NCBI GenBank assembly: GCA_011525365.1
Contig: WTGQ01000002.1
Coordinates: forward strand, 2,195,962-2,259,961
Direction of reading: 5' to 3'
DNA: 64,000 bases
Source of the DNA: Acidobacteriota bacterium
Lineage (GTDB): Bacteria > Acidobacteriota > Thermoanaerobaculia > Multivoradales > Multivoraceae
Shown: piece after piece, positions 26,687 through 34,459 of the stretch
Layout of the letters: each line of letters begins with the position of its first letter
Position numbering within the stretch: position 1 is the stretch's first letter
Notes under the pieces: model-generated
Databases searched by the model: none
What the model was told of the DNA's origin: nothing
Seen by the model: the letters and a program-made list of their open reading frames with translations, nothing else
Position numbers and translations under genes: made by a program

Positions 26687-28324
26687 CTACTTCTCCGTCA
26701 GCCCGAACACAAAGACGACGTTGCCCATCGCGACGACAATCCGCTGCTCGCCGCCGACGGCGTAGCTCATCGGCGAGGCGTGCGGCGCAGCGCCCAGGGA
26801 CATCCGCCACAACGGCTCGCCGGTCTCCTCGTCCAGCGCGAAGAAGTAGCCGTCGACGCTGGCGCTCCAGACCAGGCCGCCCGCGGTAGCGAGGACGCCG
26901 CTGCGCGTCCGCGGCGTGATCGGGAACTCCCACCGGATCTCACCCGTCGTCGCCTCGATGGCCCGGATGGCGCTCTTGTAGTGGTCCGCAGCAAGCGGCA
27001 TCCGGTGGCCGCCGCCCAGGAAGGTGCTTCCTTCCTCGTACTCGTCGTCCCGCTGGTAGTAGATCCCCTCGGCGTCGAAGGAGTTGACGTAGAGGAACCC
27101 GGTGCGCGGGCTGAAGGCCGGCGACCACCAGTTCGTCGCGCCGCCGGCGATCGGCGCGACGCGAGTACCCTCCGTCGTCGGATACACGTTCTCCCGCAGG
27201 ATCGGCCGGCCGTTCTCGTCGAGGCCATGGGCCCAGGTCTGGAGCGCGAACGGCTCACCGAGCAGGAACTGCCCGCTCTCCCGGTCCAGCAGGTAGTAGA
27301 AGGCGTTCCGATTGGCCCACAGCATCGTCTTGCGGAGTTCGCCGTTCAACTCGAGGTCGGCCAGCACCGGCACCTGGATCGCGTCCCAGTCCCAGGCGTC
27401 GTGGGGCGTGAACTGGAAGTGCCAGACGATCCTCCCGGTCTCGCGGTCGAGCGCCAGCACCGACGAGGAGTACAGGTTGTCGCCGAGCCGCAGGTCGCCG
27501 TTCCAGTCCGGCGCCGGATTGCCGGTCCCCCAGTAGATGAGGTCGAGTTCCGGGTCGTAGACACCGGTCAGCCAGGTCGGCGCGCCGCCGGTGCGCCAGG
27601 AGTCTCCGGCCCACGACTCGTTGCCCGGCTCCCCGGGGCCCGGCACCGTGTACGTTCGCCACCTGAGTTCGCCGGTCGCGGTATCGTAGCCGTCGATGAA
27701 GCCGCGGATGCCGAACTCTCCGCCGGCGATCCCCGTGACCACGGTGTCGCCGACCACGAGCGGCGCCGCCGTCTTGCTGTAGCCCTTCGTGTGGTCCGCC
27801 AGTTCGGTCTCCCAGAGCAGCGAACCGGAACGGGCGTCGATCGCCACCAGGTGGGCGTCGTTCGTGCTCATGTACAGCGTCTCGCCGAGAATCGCCACGC
27901 CGCGGTTGTTGCGCCCGCAGCACAACCGGATGCCGTCCGGCAGCGGGTGCTCGTAGCGCCAGTAGGCCCGCCCCGTGGCGGCATCGACAGCGGTCACGTT
28001 GCTCGGCGACTCCGTGATGAACATGACGCCGTCGACCACCAGAGGCGTCGTCTGGTTCCGGTCGAGCTGCCGGATCTGGTGCGCCCACTTCAACTCCAGG
28101 CGTCCCACGTTCTCCCGGTTGATCTGGTCGAGCCGGCTGAATCGCTGTCCGTGCAGGGCCCCGTGGTACATGAGCCAGCTGTGCGGCTCGTCGTCGGAGT
28201 TGAGGAGACGTTCCCAGGTCACCGGCGACAGCAACGGCATACCGTCGCCCGGCGCGTCCTGGGCCGGCGCCACCTGCGCGACGAGCACGAGCAGCACCGC
28301 GACGCTCCACCCGAGCGGTCTCAC
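26687..28324 (-). CDS. PQQ-dependent alcohol dehydrogenase with lanthanide-type motif
   Basis: A 545-residue periplasmic quinoprotein of the methanol/alcohol dehydrogenase propeller family. The signal peptide is about residues 1-22. The adjacent cysteines typical of these enzymes are C135-C136, followed by NRG. The metal ligands known from the family appear as Glu203 in GGEFG, Asn269 in GTGNP, and the catalytic Asp312 in HDAWDWD. Asp314, two residues on, matches the extra Asp of lanthanide-dependent XoxF/ExaF-type enzymes; calcium enzymes have another residue there. GTG at 28324 overlaps the upstream cytochrome stop (GTGA). Electrons probably go to that cytochrome. The substrate is not predictable. 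Confidence 0.88.
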   Translation of the reverse strand: MRPLGWSVAVLLVLVAQVAPAQDAPGDGMPLLSPVTWERLLNSDDEPHSWLMYHGALHGQRFSRLDQINRENVGRLELKWAHQIRQLDRNQTTPLVVDGVMFITESPSNVTAVDAATGRAYWRYEHPLPDGIRLCCGRNNRGVAILGETLYMSTNDAHLVAIDARSGSLLWETELADHTKGYSKTAAPLVVGDTVVTGIAGGEFGIRGFIDGYDTATGELRWRTYTVPGPGEPGNESWAGDSWRTGGAPTWLTGVYDPELDLIYWGTGNPAPDWNGDLRLGDNLYSSSVLALDRETGRIVWHFQFTPHDAWDWDAIQVPVLADLELNGELRKTMLWANRNAFYYLLDRESGQFLLGEPFALQTWAHGLDENGRPILRENVYPTTEGTRVAPIAGGATNWWSPAFSPRTGFLYVNSFDAEGIYYQRDDEYEEGSTFLGGGHRMPLAADHYKSAIRAIEATTGEIRWEFPITPRTRSGVLATAGGLVWSASVDGYFFALDEETGEPLWRMSLGAAPHASPMSYAVGGEQRIVVAMGNVVFVFGLTEK

Positions 28325-29176
28325 GAATCGCTCCCCCGCAACGAGGCGAGATAGGCGACCAGATCGTCGCGCTCCACGTCCGTTAGGACTTCGGCAGGCA
28401 TCGTCGACTTCTCGATCCGCTCGACCGAGCGAATCCTGGCCCTCGCAAAAGACCGCAGCCTCTCCTCGCCATCCATGATTCGCAGGTTGAACGTGTCCTC
28501 GCCCATCCGAAGCCCCTCGACCACCGTGCCGTCGGCGCGGGTGATCCGTACCGTCCACCAACGGGGCGACACCGCGGCATCCGGCGTGGTGACGTCCTCC
28601 GCCAGCTCGTCCGGATCGCGGCGCTCGCCCACCCGCGACAGGTCCGGCCCGAGCCGGCCTCCCTGACCCCGCACCATGTGGCAACGCCCGCAGTCCAGCC
28701 GCTCGAACACCGCCCGGCCCGCCTCCATCGAACCCGGCAGAGACGCGGGGTCGACGGCTCCGGAGAGCGTGCGCAGATAGGTCACCAACTGCCAGATCTC
28801 CTGGTCCTTTGCGCGCCGCAGGCCGCGCATCGATGTGCCCTCAATGCCATCCCGTATCACCCGAAAGAGCCCCGCATCCGTCGTCGAATGCCGGAAACTC
28901 CCCATCGTCAGATCGGGCCCGTCCGCCTCCTCCCCCCCCAGTGGCGTCCACCCCATGGCAGCTCGTGCACTTCGACTGGAACTGCCGTTGCCCCATCCGC
29001 ACGTCGATCCCGCTGGTGTAGGGATTCTCCGGTTCCTCAGCGGCCGCACCCGTCCCGAGCCCCAGGAGAACCAGCACCGCGATCGACCCGCGCGCCCGAC
29101 GCCATCCAGCCGGTCCGGGGGCCTGAGGGGAGGGTCCCAGCGGACTCGAAGCGAGCGACGCGCTACGTCTACTCAT
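28321..29176 (-). pseudogene. dihaem cytochrome c, frameshifted at a G8 tract
   Basis: Two reading frames together encode one protein of about 285 residues. The first (from ATG 29176) has a signal-like segment and CTSCHG; the second has CGRCHM followed by GGRLGPDL and a C-terminal part like the planctomycete/verrucomicrobial haem-binding domain. They join at eight consecutive G on the coding strand (28932-28939). With seven G the frame reads through as ATGGEEADGPDLTMG. The cause may be assembly error, a real mutation or phase variation. The first 30 codons are encoded by the inverted-repeat element at 29110-29283, so the original N-terminus may have been replaced. First gene before the PQQ dehydrogenase. 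Confidence 0.8.
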
Positions 29177-29283
29177 CAACCAAGAACCTACCGGAGCGAG
29201 CGGAGTGGAGTGCGCGCAGAACTCCCATCCCCCCAGAAAGCGCGCACGGCCGATGGGCCCCTCCCCTCAGGCCCCCGGACCGG
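29110..29283. repeat. inverted-repeat element, copy A
   Basis: Arms of 30 bp at 29110-29139 and 29254-29283 are inverted copies with one mismatch, separated by 114 bp. The interior shares landmarks with copy B at 32805-32970: GGCCTGAGGGG and TCCCA in the arm, then CGAGCGAC (29152) exactly 39 bases before CCGGAGCGAG (29191), then a CTCCC...AAGCG region. The element covers the start of the cytochrome gene and the space before the epimerase stop at 29292. No transposase is encoded. It could be a non-autonomous mobile element or the template of a structured RNA. Confidence 0.75.
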
Positions 29284-29291
29284 CGGGTGTC

Positions 29292-30371
29292 CTAGTCGTC
29301 CGCCGCATCCGCCTCCGGTCGCCGCTTCGGCTCCACCTTGGCCACGGTCAGCAGGGACTCCACGCAGTCGCGCAGGGACTCGTCGAAGGGGCGGAACGTG
29401 ACGCCCGTCGCGGCCCGCATCCGGTCGTTGCGCAGTTCGACTCCGGCCCAGATGCCTCGCAGTTCCTCCTCGCGCTTCTGTATGTGGTCGGGATGGATTT
29501 CGGTGACCGCGGGCGTGTCATGGCGGAGCTCCGGCAGCAGGCGGTCGATGCCGGCGTTGATCTCCTCTACCGGCACCGCGTCCGCCGACCAGGCGATGAA
29601 GCGTTCGCCGTTCTTCACGCTGATGCTCTCGAGCAGGCGGATGTGGCACTCGGCATCGTCACGCACGTCCACCGTCATCCAGGGCCGGTAGGCCTGGGTC
29701 TGCTTGCACTCGCCCAGCAGCATCAGTTCGATGTTGTGCTGCCAGGGTCCCTTCTCCTTCTGGTGCGCCGACAGGATCGGACCGACGTTGTCGCCCGGGC
29801 AGCAGGTGATCGCGTCCCAGCGCCCGCTCTTCTCCGCCGCCTTGCTGAACGCCTGCTGAGCGTAGATCTTGCTCATCGAGTAGCCGTGGCCGCGCTCCGG
29901 CGTTCGCTTCGGATTCGACTCGTCCGGATAGCGGTCCTCGTACAGCACGGGCCGCCGGACGAACTCGTAGATGTCGGCCTCCATGATGACGGCGGCGATG
30001 CTCGAGGTGACGACCACGCGGGTAACCGAACCCGACTTCTCGATGCTCAGGGCGATGTGGTCGCAGACGTTCTTCACGTAGTCGAAGTCGTTGTAGTCGC
30101 TGACGTGGGCGATGTGGGCAACGCCGTGGCAACCGGCGAAGATGTCGTCGAAGCAGCCCGCCTCGTCCAGGTTCGCCGAGTGGATCGTCAGCCGACCCGA
30201 GGCGTACCCCGGCATCTCACGCAGGAAGGTCGTCTTCTCGGGATCGTCTGCGTCGCGCACGCATGCACGCACCCGGTAGCCCTTGTCCAGCAGCAGCCGG
30301 ACCGTCCAGCCGCCGACGAAGCCGGCGCTGCCCGTGACCGCGACCGTGCCGCCCTTCGGTATCGGAGCCAT
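29292..30371 (-). CDS. NAD(P)-dependent epimerase/reductase (extended SDR)
   Basis: A 359-residue extended short-chain dehydrogenase resembling dihydroflavonol reductase-like enzymes. The nucleotide-binding motif VTGSAGFVGGW begins near residue 11, the catalytic serine is in VVVTSSIAAV, and YSMSK supplies YxxxK. ATG at 30371 after GCAGGAGAT is chosen; the frame is open upstream to 30500 without family similarity. The product is probably a carbonyl or nucleotide-sugar reductase; the substrate is unknown. The start faces that of the divergent GNAT gene. Confidence 0.85.
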   Translation of the reverse strand: MAPIPKGGTVAVTGSAGFVGGWTVRLLLDKGYRVRACVRDADDPEKTTFLREMPGYASGRLTIHSANLDEAGCFDDIFAGCHGVAHIAHVSDYNDFDYVKNVCDHIALSIEKSGSVTRVVVTSSIAAVIMEADIYEFVRRPVLYEDRYPDESNPKRTPERGHGYSMSKIYAQQAFSKAAEKSGRWDAITCCPGDNVGPILSAHQKEKGPWQHNIELMLLGECKQTQAYRPWMTVDVRDDAECHIRLLESISVKNGERFIAWSADAVPVEEINAGIDRLLPELRHDTPAVTEIHPDHIQKREEELRGIWAGVELRNDRMRAATGVTFRPFDESLRDCVESLLTVAKVEPKRRPEADAADD

Positions 30372-30456
30372 ATCTCCTGCCCTCCCTGATTCGATTCGGG
30401 CGCGACGATACCCGACAGCGAACCTGCTAGCTTTACAGCGTTTGACCGAGCGGCCC

Positions 30457-31014
30457 GTGAAAACCGAATCCGTCGACCAGGTCGAGTGCGGCGACCGCAC
30501 CTACGAACTGCGCCGACTGCGCCCGGACGATCGGGACGACATCGTCTCGCTCGCCAGCGCGCTGCCCGAGATCGACCTCCAGTTCCTGCGCTCGGACCTG
30601 ACCGATCCCGACGTGGTGGAGGGATGGATCCACGACGCCGACACCGGCAGCCGCTTCACCACGCTGGCCCACTATCGAGGCAAACTCGTGGGCTACGGCA
30701 GCCTGAACCTGCGCGGCCTGCAGTGGATGAGTCACCTGGGTGAGATCCGCGTGATCATCGCCGAGGCCCACCGCCGCTGCGGGCTCGGCCATGTGCTGAC
30801 CGAGCGCGTATTCGAGACGGCCAGAGAGCTGGGCCTGCTCAAGCTGGTCGCGCAGATGACGCGTGAGCAGATCGGCGCGCGGCGGGTGTTCGAGCGGCTC
30901 GGGTTCTCGCCTGAAGCCCTGCTCACCGACTGGGTCATCGACCGCTCCGGGCGCACCCGCGACATGATGATCATGTCCTACGACCTGGGCGCCGGGAAGC
31001 GGAGCCGCACCTGA
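30457..31014 (+). CDS. GNAT-family N-acetyltransferase
   Basis: A 185-residue acetyl-CoA-dependent acyltransferase. The cofactor loop is EAHRRCGLGHVL (RRxxGLG type), preceded by the strand GEIRVIIA and followed by QIGARRVFERLGF, the usual C-terminal helix-strand. GTG at 30457 is a tentative start; TTG at 30442 is possible, and neither has a strong ribosome binding site. It is followed immediately by the exonuclease III gene, so the two and the sulfotransferase probably form an operon. The acceptor is unknown. Confidence 0.82.
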   Translation: MKTESVDQVECGDRTYELRRLRPDDRDDIVSLASALPEIDLQFLRSDLTDPDVVEGWIHDADTGSRFTTLAHYRGKLVGYGSLNLRGLQWMSHLGEIRVIIAEAHRRCGLGHVLTERVFETARELGLLKLVAQMTREQIGARRVFERLGFSPEALLTDWVIDRSGRTRDMMIMSYDLGAGKRSRT

Positions 31015-31814
31015 GCCCCCGGAAGCGCCTTCGCATCGTCTCCTGGAACGTGAACGGCCTGCGCGCCGCCGGGCGCAAGGGCTTCCTCGACTGGCTGGGA
31101 GAGAGCCGTGCGCAGGTCGTCGGCCTGCAGGAGACGAAGGCCCGCGCCGAGCAACTGGCGCCCGAGCTGCGCAGGCCGAGCCGCTGGCACACGGCGTTCT
31201 CGAGCGCCGAGCGTCCCGGCTACTCCGGCGTCGGCCTCTACTCCCGCCTGAAGCCGGCCTGGGTCCGCACCTCGCTCGGGGAACACCGCTTCGACGCCGA
31301 GGGCCGCCTGCAACTCGCCCTGTTCGGTCAACTGCTGGTAGCGAACGTCTACTTCCCGAAGGGCAGCGGCAGCAAGCGAGACAACAGCCGGGTGCCGTAC
31401 AAGCTCGACTTCTACCGCTCCCTGTTCGACCAGCTCGACCAGGCGCGCGCGGCCGGCTATCGCGTCCTGGTCATGGGCGACTTCAACACGGCGCCACAAC
31501 CGATCGACCTGGCGCGCCCGAAGGACAACGTCAGGAACTCCGGCTTCCTGCCCGAGGAACGCGACGAAGTCCAGCGTTGGCTCGACGCCGGCTGGATCGA
31601 CACCTTCCGGACCCTGCACCCCGACACCGTGCGCTACAGCTGGTGGAAGCAGGCCTTCAACGCGCGCGAGCGCAACGTCGGCTGGCGGATCGACCTCGTG
31701 CTCGCGTCAGAGGCCGCGATGCGCTTTGTCGAACGGGCGTTCATCCTGACCCACGTGACCGGCTCGGACCACTGCCCGGTCGGCGTCGACCTCTCCGCGG
31801 AGGTGCTCGGGTGA
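31011..31814 (+). CDS. xthA: exodeoxyribonuclease III
   Basis: A 267-residue AP endonuclease/3'-exonuclease for base excision repair. Motifs are RIVSWNVNGLRA at the N-terminus, GLQETKA (catalytic Glu), YFPKGSGSKRDNSRVPYKLD, VMGDFNTAP, and the C-terminal VTGSDHCPVGVDL. The first canonical start in frame is GTG at 31050, but it lies inside the first conserved beta strand. The only plausible upstream initiator is CTG at 31011, overlapping the GNAT stop as CTGA; no ATG, GTG or TTG occurs in frame between about 30960 and 31050. The stop overlaps the sulfotransferase start. Confidence 0.93.
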   Translation: MSPRKRLRIVSWNVNGLRAAGRKGFLDWLGESRAQVVGLQETKARAEQLAPELRRPSRWHTAFSSAERPGYSGVGLYSRLKPAWVRTSLGEHRFDAEGRLQLALFGQLLVANVYFPKGSGSKRDNSRVPYKLDFYRSLFDQLDQARAAGYRVLVMGDFNTAPQPIDLARPKDNVRNSGFLPEERDEVQRWLDAGWIDTFRTLHPDTVRYSWWKQAFNARERNVGWRIDLVLASEAAMRFVERAFILTHVTGSDHCPVGVDLSAEVLG

Positions 31815-32725
31815 CCGAAAACGACGCGACGCCGCGCCGGGCCACGACGGTCGAGGGAATCCAACGCCGCATGGCGGGTTTCGCGACGCGGGAGGGGGTA
31901 CAGCAAGGTCTCGACTTCAGCCTCCGGCCCACCGACATCCTCATCGCCACCTACCCCAAGGCCGGCACGACCCTGATGCAGCAGATCGTCCACGGACTCC
32001 GCACCGGCGGCGACATGGACTTCGACGAGATCACGGAAGTCGTCCCCTGGATCGAAGTCGCCCACGACGTCAGCCTCGACCTCGACGCACCCCAGCGGGC
32101 CGAGCCCAGGGCCTTCAAGACCCACCTGAGCCGGGATCTGGCACCGAAGAACGGGCGCAACATCTTCGTCGTACGCGACCCGGTCGATTCACTCGTCTCC
32201 TTCTTCCACTTCTTCAGCGGTTGGGTCTTCGAGCCTGGAACCGTCTCGATCCGCGACTTCGCCCTCGACTTCGTCCTCCACGGCACCCGTAGCGGCCGCT
32301 ACTGGGAGCACCTCGTGTCCTGGTGGCCGGAGCGCCTCGACCCGGACACCCTCTGGCTCTGCTTCGAGGACATCGTCGCCGACCTCCCCGCCGCCACCGG
32401 CCGCGTCGCCACCTTCCTCGGCCTCGACCCGAAACACCCCAACATCGAGATCGCGACCCGCCAGGCGTCGATCGACTTCATGCGCGAACACGGCTCGAAG
32501 TTCGACGATCACCTCGTCCGCAACGCCCGCAACGCCGCCTGCGGCCTCCCCGCCTCCGGCACGACTTCGAAGGTCCGCAAGGGCAAGTCGGGAGAAGGTT
32601 CCCGTGAAGTGCCGCAGGAGGTTCTGGACACATGGGACAGAGAGTGGAAACGCATCGTGGAGCCGGCCACGGGTCACAGTTCCTACGAAGAGCTGCGCAG
32701 CAACTGCGCTAAGCAGCGAGGCTAG
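31811..32725 (+). CDS. PAPS-dependent sulfotransferase
   Basis: A 304-residue sulfotransferase domain protein transferring sulfate from PAPS to a small acceptor. The 5'-phosphosulfate loop is TYPKAGTTLMQQIV (about residue 50), and the 3'-phosphate motif is VVRDPVDSLVSFFHFF. The C-terminal GKSGEGS resembles the family's PAPS-contacting loop. GTG at 31811 overlaps the exonuclease stop (GTGA); the frame upstream belongs to a shadow of the exonuclease gene. The acceptor could be a hydroxylated lipid, sterol or secondary metabolite. Confidence 0.9.
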   Translation: MTENDATPRRATTVEGIQRRMAGFATREGVQQGLDFSLRPTDILIATYPKAGTTLMQQIVHGLRTGGDMDFDEITEVVPWIEVAHDVSLDLDAPQRAEPRAFKTHLSRDLAPKNGRNIFVVRDPVDSLVSFFHFFSGWVFEPGTVSIRDFALDFVLHGTRSGRYWEHLVSWWPERLDPDTLWLCFEDIVADLPAATGRVATFLGLDPKHPNIEIATRQASIDFMREHGSKFDDHLVRNARNAACGLPASGTTSKVRKGKSGEGSREVPQEVLDTWDREWKRIVEPATGHSSYEELRSNCAKQRG

Positions 32726-32733
32726 CGCCTCGC
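32716..32733 (+). terminator. hairpin at the sulfotransferase stop
   Basis: GCGAGGC-TAGC-GCCTCGC is a perfect 7-bp stem with a 4-base loop containing the TAG stop codon. No U-run follows, so it is at best a non-canonical terminator or an mRNA-end stabiliser. Confidence 0.35.
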
Positions 32734-32804
32734 GCGATCCTCCAGAGGCCGGCGAGGACGCCGGCGCACCCAGTTTGGAGCGCATCGCTCAACCTCCAGC
32801 CCGC

Positions 32805-32970
32805 GACGGGGCCGGAGGGGTCAGCTCCCAGGTGCCTCTGAACGAGCGACTCCCGACGACCTGCTCCTAAGCGACGCCCAACCGGAGCGAGTGAAGCGGA
32901 GCGAGCGCAACACCTCCCGTATCTCCGCAAGCGTGAGCGTCACCTGGGAGCTGACCCCTCCGGCTCCGTC
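32805..32970. repeat. inverted-repeat element, copy B
   Basis: Arms of 30 bp at 32805-32834 and 32941-32970 are inverted copies with one mismatch, 106 bp apart; weaker pairing may extend outward for about nine more bases. The interior shares landmarks with copy A: GGCCGGAGGGG and TCCCA in the arm, CGAGCGAC (32843) exactly 39 bases before CCGGAGCGAG (32882), then CTCCC...AAGCG. It occupies most of the 276-bp gap between the convergent sulfotransferase and GST genes. No convincing protein is encoded. Confidence 0.75.
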
Positions 32971-33001
32971 GTGGGCGGGTGCGTCCGACGCAGCCTCGCC
33001 G

Positions 33002-33736
33002 CTACAGCAGGCCGCCCTCCGGCGCCGGCCGGGCACGCTGGTTGTAGAGCAGTTTCTTGAGACGTTCGCGTTCCTCGTCGGAGAGGTTCGCGTAGTCGAT
33101 CGCTTCGCCGCTGGAGACGTCCATGCCGCGCTGGACCGCCGGACGGGTGCCGACTTCCTCGAACCAGCGCTTGAAGTACGGAAACTCCTCGATGTCCTGG
33201 TCCTGGTCCTTCCAGCGGACCGTCCACGGGTAGCAGATCATGTCGGCGATCGTGTACTCGTCGCCGATGAGAAAGCGCCGGTCGTAGAGGCGGTTGTTCA
33301 TCACGCCGTAGAGGCGATTCACTTCGTCGGTGAAGCGGCGCACGGCGTAGCTCTGGTCGCCCTCCGTGTCGCGCAGACGACGGAAATGACCACACTCGCC
33401 CGACTTCGGTCCCTGGTTCGCCATCTGCCAGATGAGCCACTGGTTCACTTCGTGGCGCGCACGGAGATCCTGGGGGTAGAACCGGCCGGCCTTCTCGGCG
33501 ATGTACATCATGATCGCGCCTGATTCGAAGAGTGCGACCGGTTCGCCGCCGTCGGCCGGTTCGTGGTCGACCATCGCCGGCATCCGGTTGTTCGGCGAGA
33601 TCGCGAGGAACTCCTCCTTGAACTGGTCGCCGAAGCCGATCCGGCAAGGCACGATGCGGTAGGGCAACCCACACTCCTCGAGCAGGATCGTGACCTTCTT
33701 GCCGTTCGGCGTCGGCCAGTAGTGCAGATCGATCAT
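33002..33736 (-). CDS. glutathione S-transferase family protein
   Basis: A 244-residue GST. The N-terminal thioredoxin-like domain begins LHYWPTPNGKKVTILLEECG, with the cis-proline region NNRMPAMVD and the glutathione-binding LFESGAIMMYIAEK. The all-helical C-terminal domain (about 95-220) includes FLIGDEYTIADMICYPW, typical of the Ure2p/YghU-like group. ATG at 33736 follows a GGGGGAG; the frame is open far upstream without similarity. It faces the end of the sulfotransferase operon across copy B of the repeat. Probably a detoxification or disulfide-reducing enzyme. Confidence 0.9.
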   Translation of the reverse strand: MIDLHYWPTPNGKKVTILLEECGLPYRIVPCRIGFGDQFKEEFLAISPNNRMPAMVDHEPADGGEPVALFESGAIMMYIAEKAGRFYPQDLRARHEVNQWLIWQMANQGPKSGECGHFRRLRDTEGDQSYAVRRFTDEVNRLYGVMNNRLYDRRFLIGDEYTIADMICYPWTVRWKDQDQDIEEFPYFKRWFEEVGTRPAVQRGMDVSSGEAIDYANLSDEERERLKKLLYNQRARPAPEGGLL

Positions 33737-33847
33737 CGCGATGCTCCCCCCGAAGTGAAACGCCCGGAGGTTAGCCGACTCGCCAACCCGCCCGCGATAC
33801 GCTCTCCCGGCCCGCGCGCAGGTCGCGGTGGAGACAGGAGGAACGAA

Positions 33848-34459
33848 GTGCACATCAGGACGAGGACATCGAAAGCAACGATCGCCGCGCTCGCGCTGGG
33901 TTGTCTGGCCGCGGCCTCGCCGGCGGCGGAACCCGGCGATGCCGAAGCTCAGCTCGCCGCCGCAATCCAGGCGGCGCCGGAAGACCGTCGGGACGGCGCG
34001 CGGGTGCTCGGCTGGACGGCCGACGGCAAGGTGGTGGAACTCCGCGCCGGCAGCAACGACCTCGTCTGCCTGGCCGCCCGGCCGGGCGACGCACAGTGGA
34101 GCGTCGCCTGCTACCACGAGTCGCTGGAGCCCTTCATGGCCCGCGGCCGCGAACTGACGGCTCAGGGCATCGAAGGCCAGGAACGAATCGACATTCGCGA
34201 ACGGGAGATCGCCGAGGGCAAGCTGCCGATGCCGCGGGAACCGCGCACCCTCTACGTGCTCCACGGCAGCGGCTACGACGCCGCGAGCGGCGAAGTGACC
34301 GACACCTATCTGCGGTGGGTGATCTACACGCCGTACGCAACGCCCGAGTCGACCGGTCTGACGACCCGCCCGGTGCCCGGCGCGCCCTGGCTGATGTTCC
34401 CTGGCACCGCTGGTGCGCACATCATGATCAATCCGCCAAGACCTGACACCGATCAGTGA
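33848..34459 (+). CDS. exported protein of unknown function
   Basis: A 203-residue protein with a signal peptide (about 1-28, ending near AAASPAAE). GTG at 33848 follows a perfect AGGAGG. I do not recognise a family. The mature part has a possible beta-rich region (RVLGWTADGKVVELRAGS) with Cys at DLVCLAA and WSVACYHESLEPF, a helix-rich middle, and a C-terminal part ending FPGTAGAHIMINPP. First gene of the long plus-strand run to 45931; its stop overlaps the hydrolase start (GTGA). Confidence 0.75.
   Translation: MHIRTRTSKATIAALALGCLAAASPAAEPGDAEAQLAAAIQAAPEDRRDGARVLGWTADGKVVELRAGSNDLVCLAARPGDAQWSVACYHESLEPFMARGRELTAQGIEGQERIDIREREIAEGKLPMPREPRTLYVLHGSGYDAASGEVTDTYLRWVIYTPYATPESTGLTTRPVPGAPWLMFPGTAGAHIMINPPRPDTDQ

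Noticed and set aside
29110-29283. Inverted repeat as a rho-independent terminator
   Set aside because: The arms are separated by 114 bp and no T-run follows, so it does not fit a terminator; reported as a repeat element instead.
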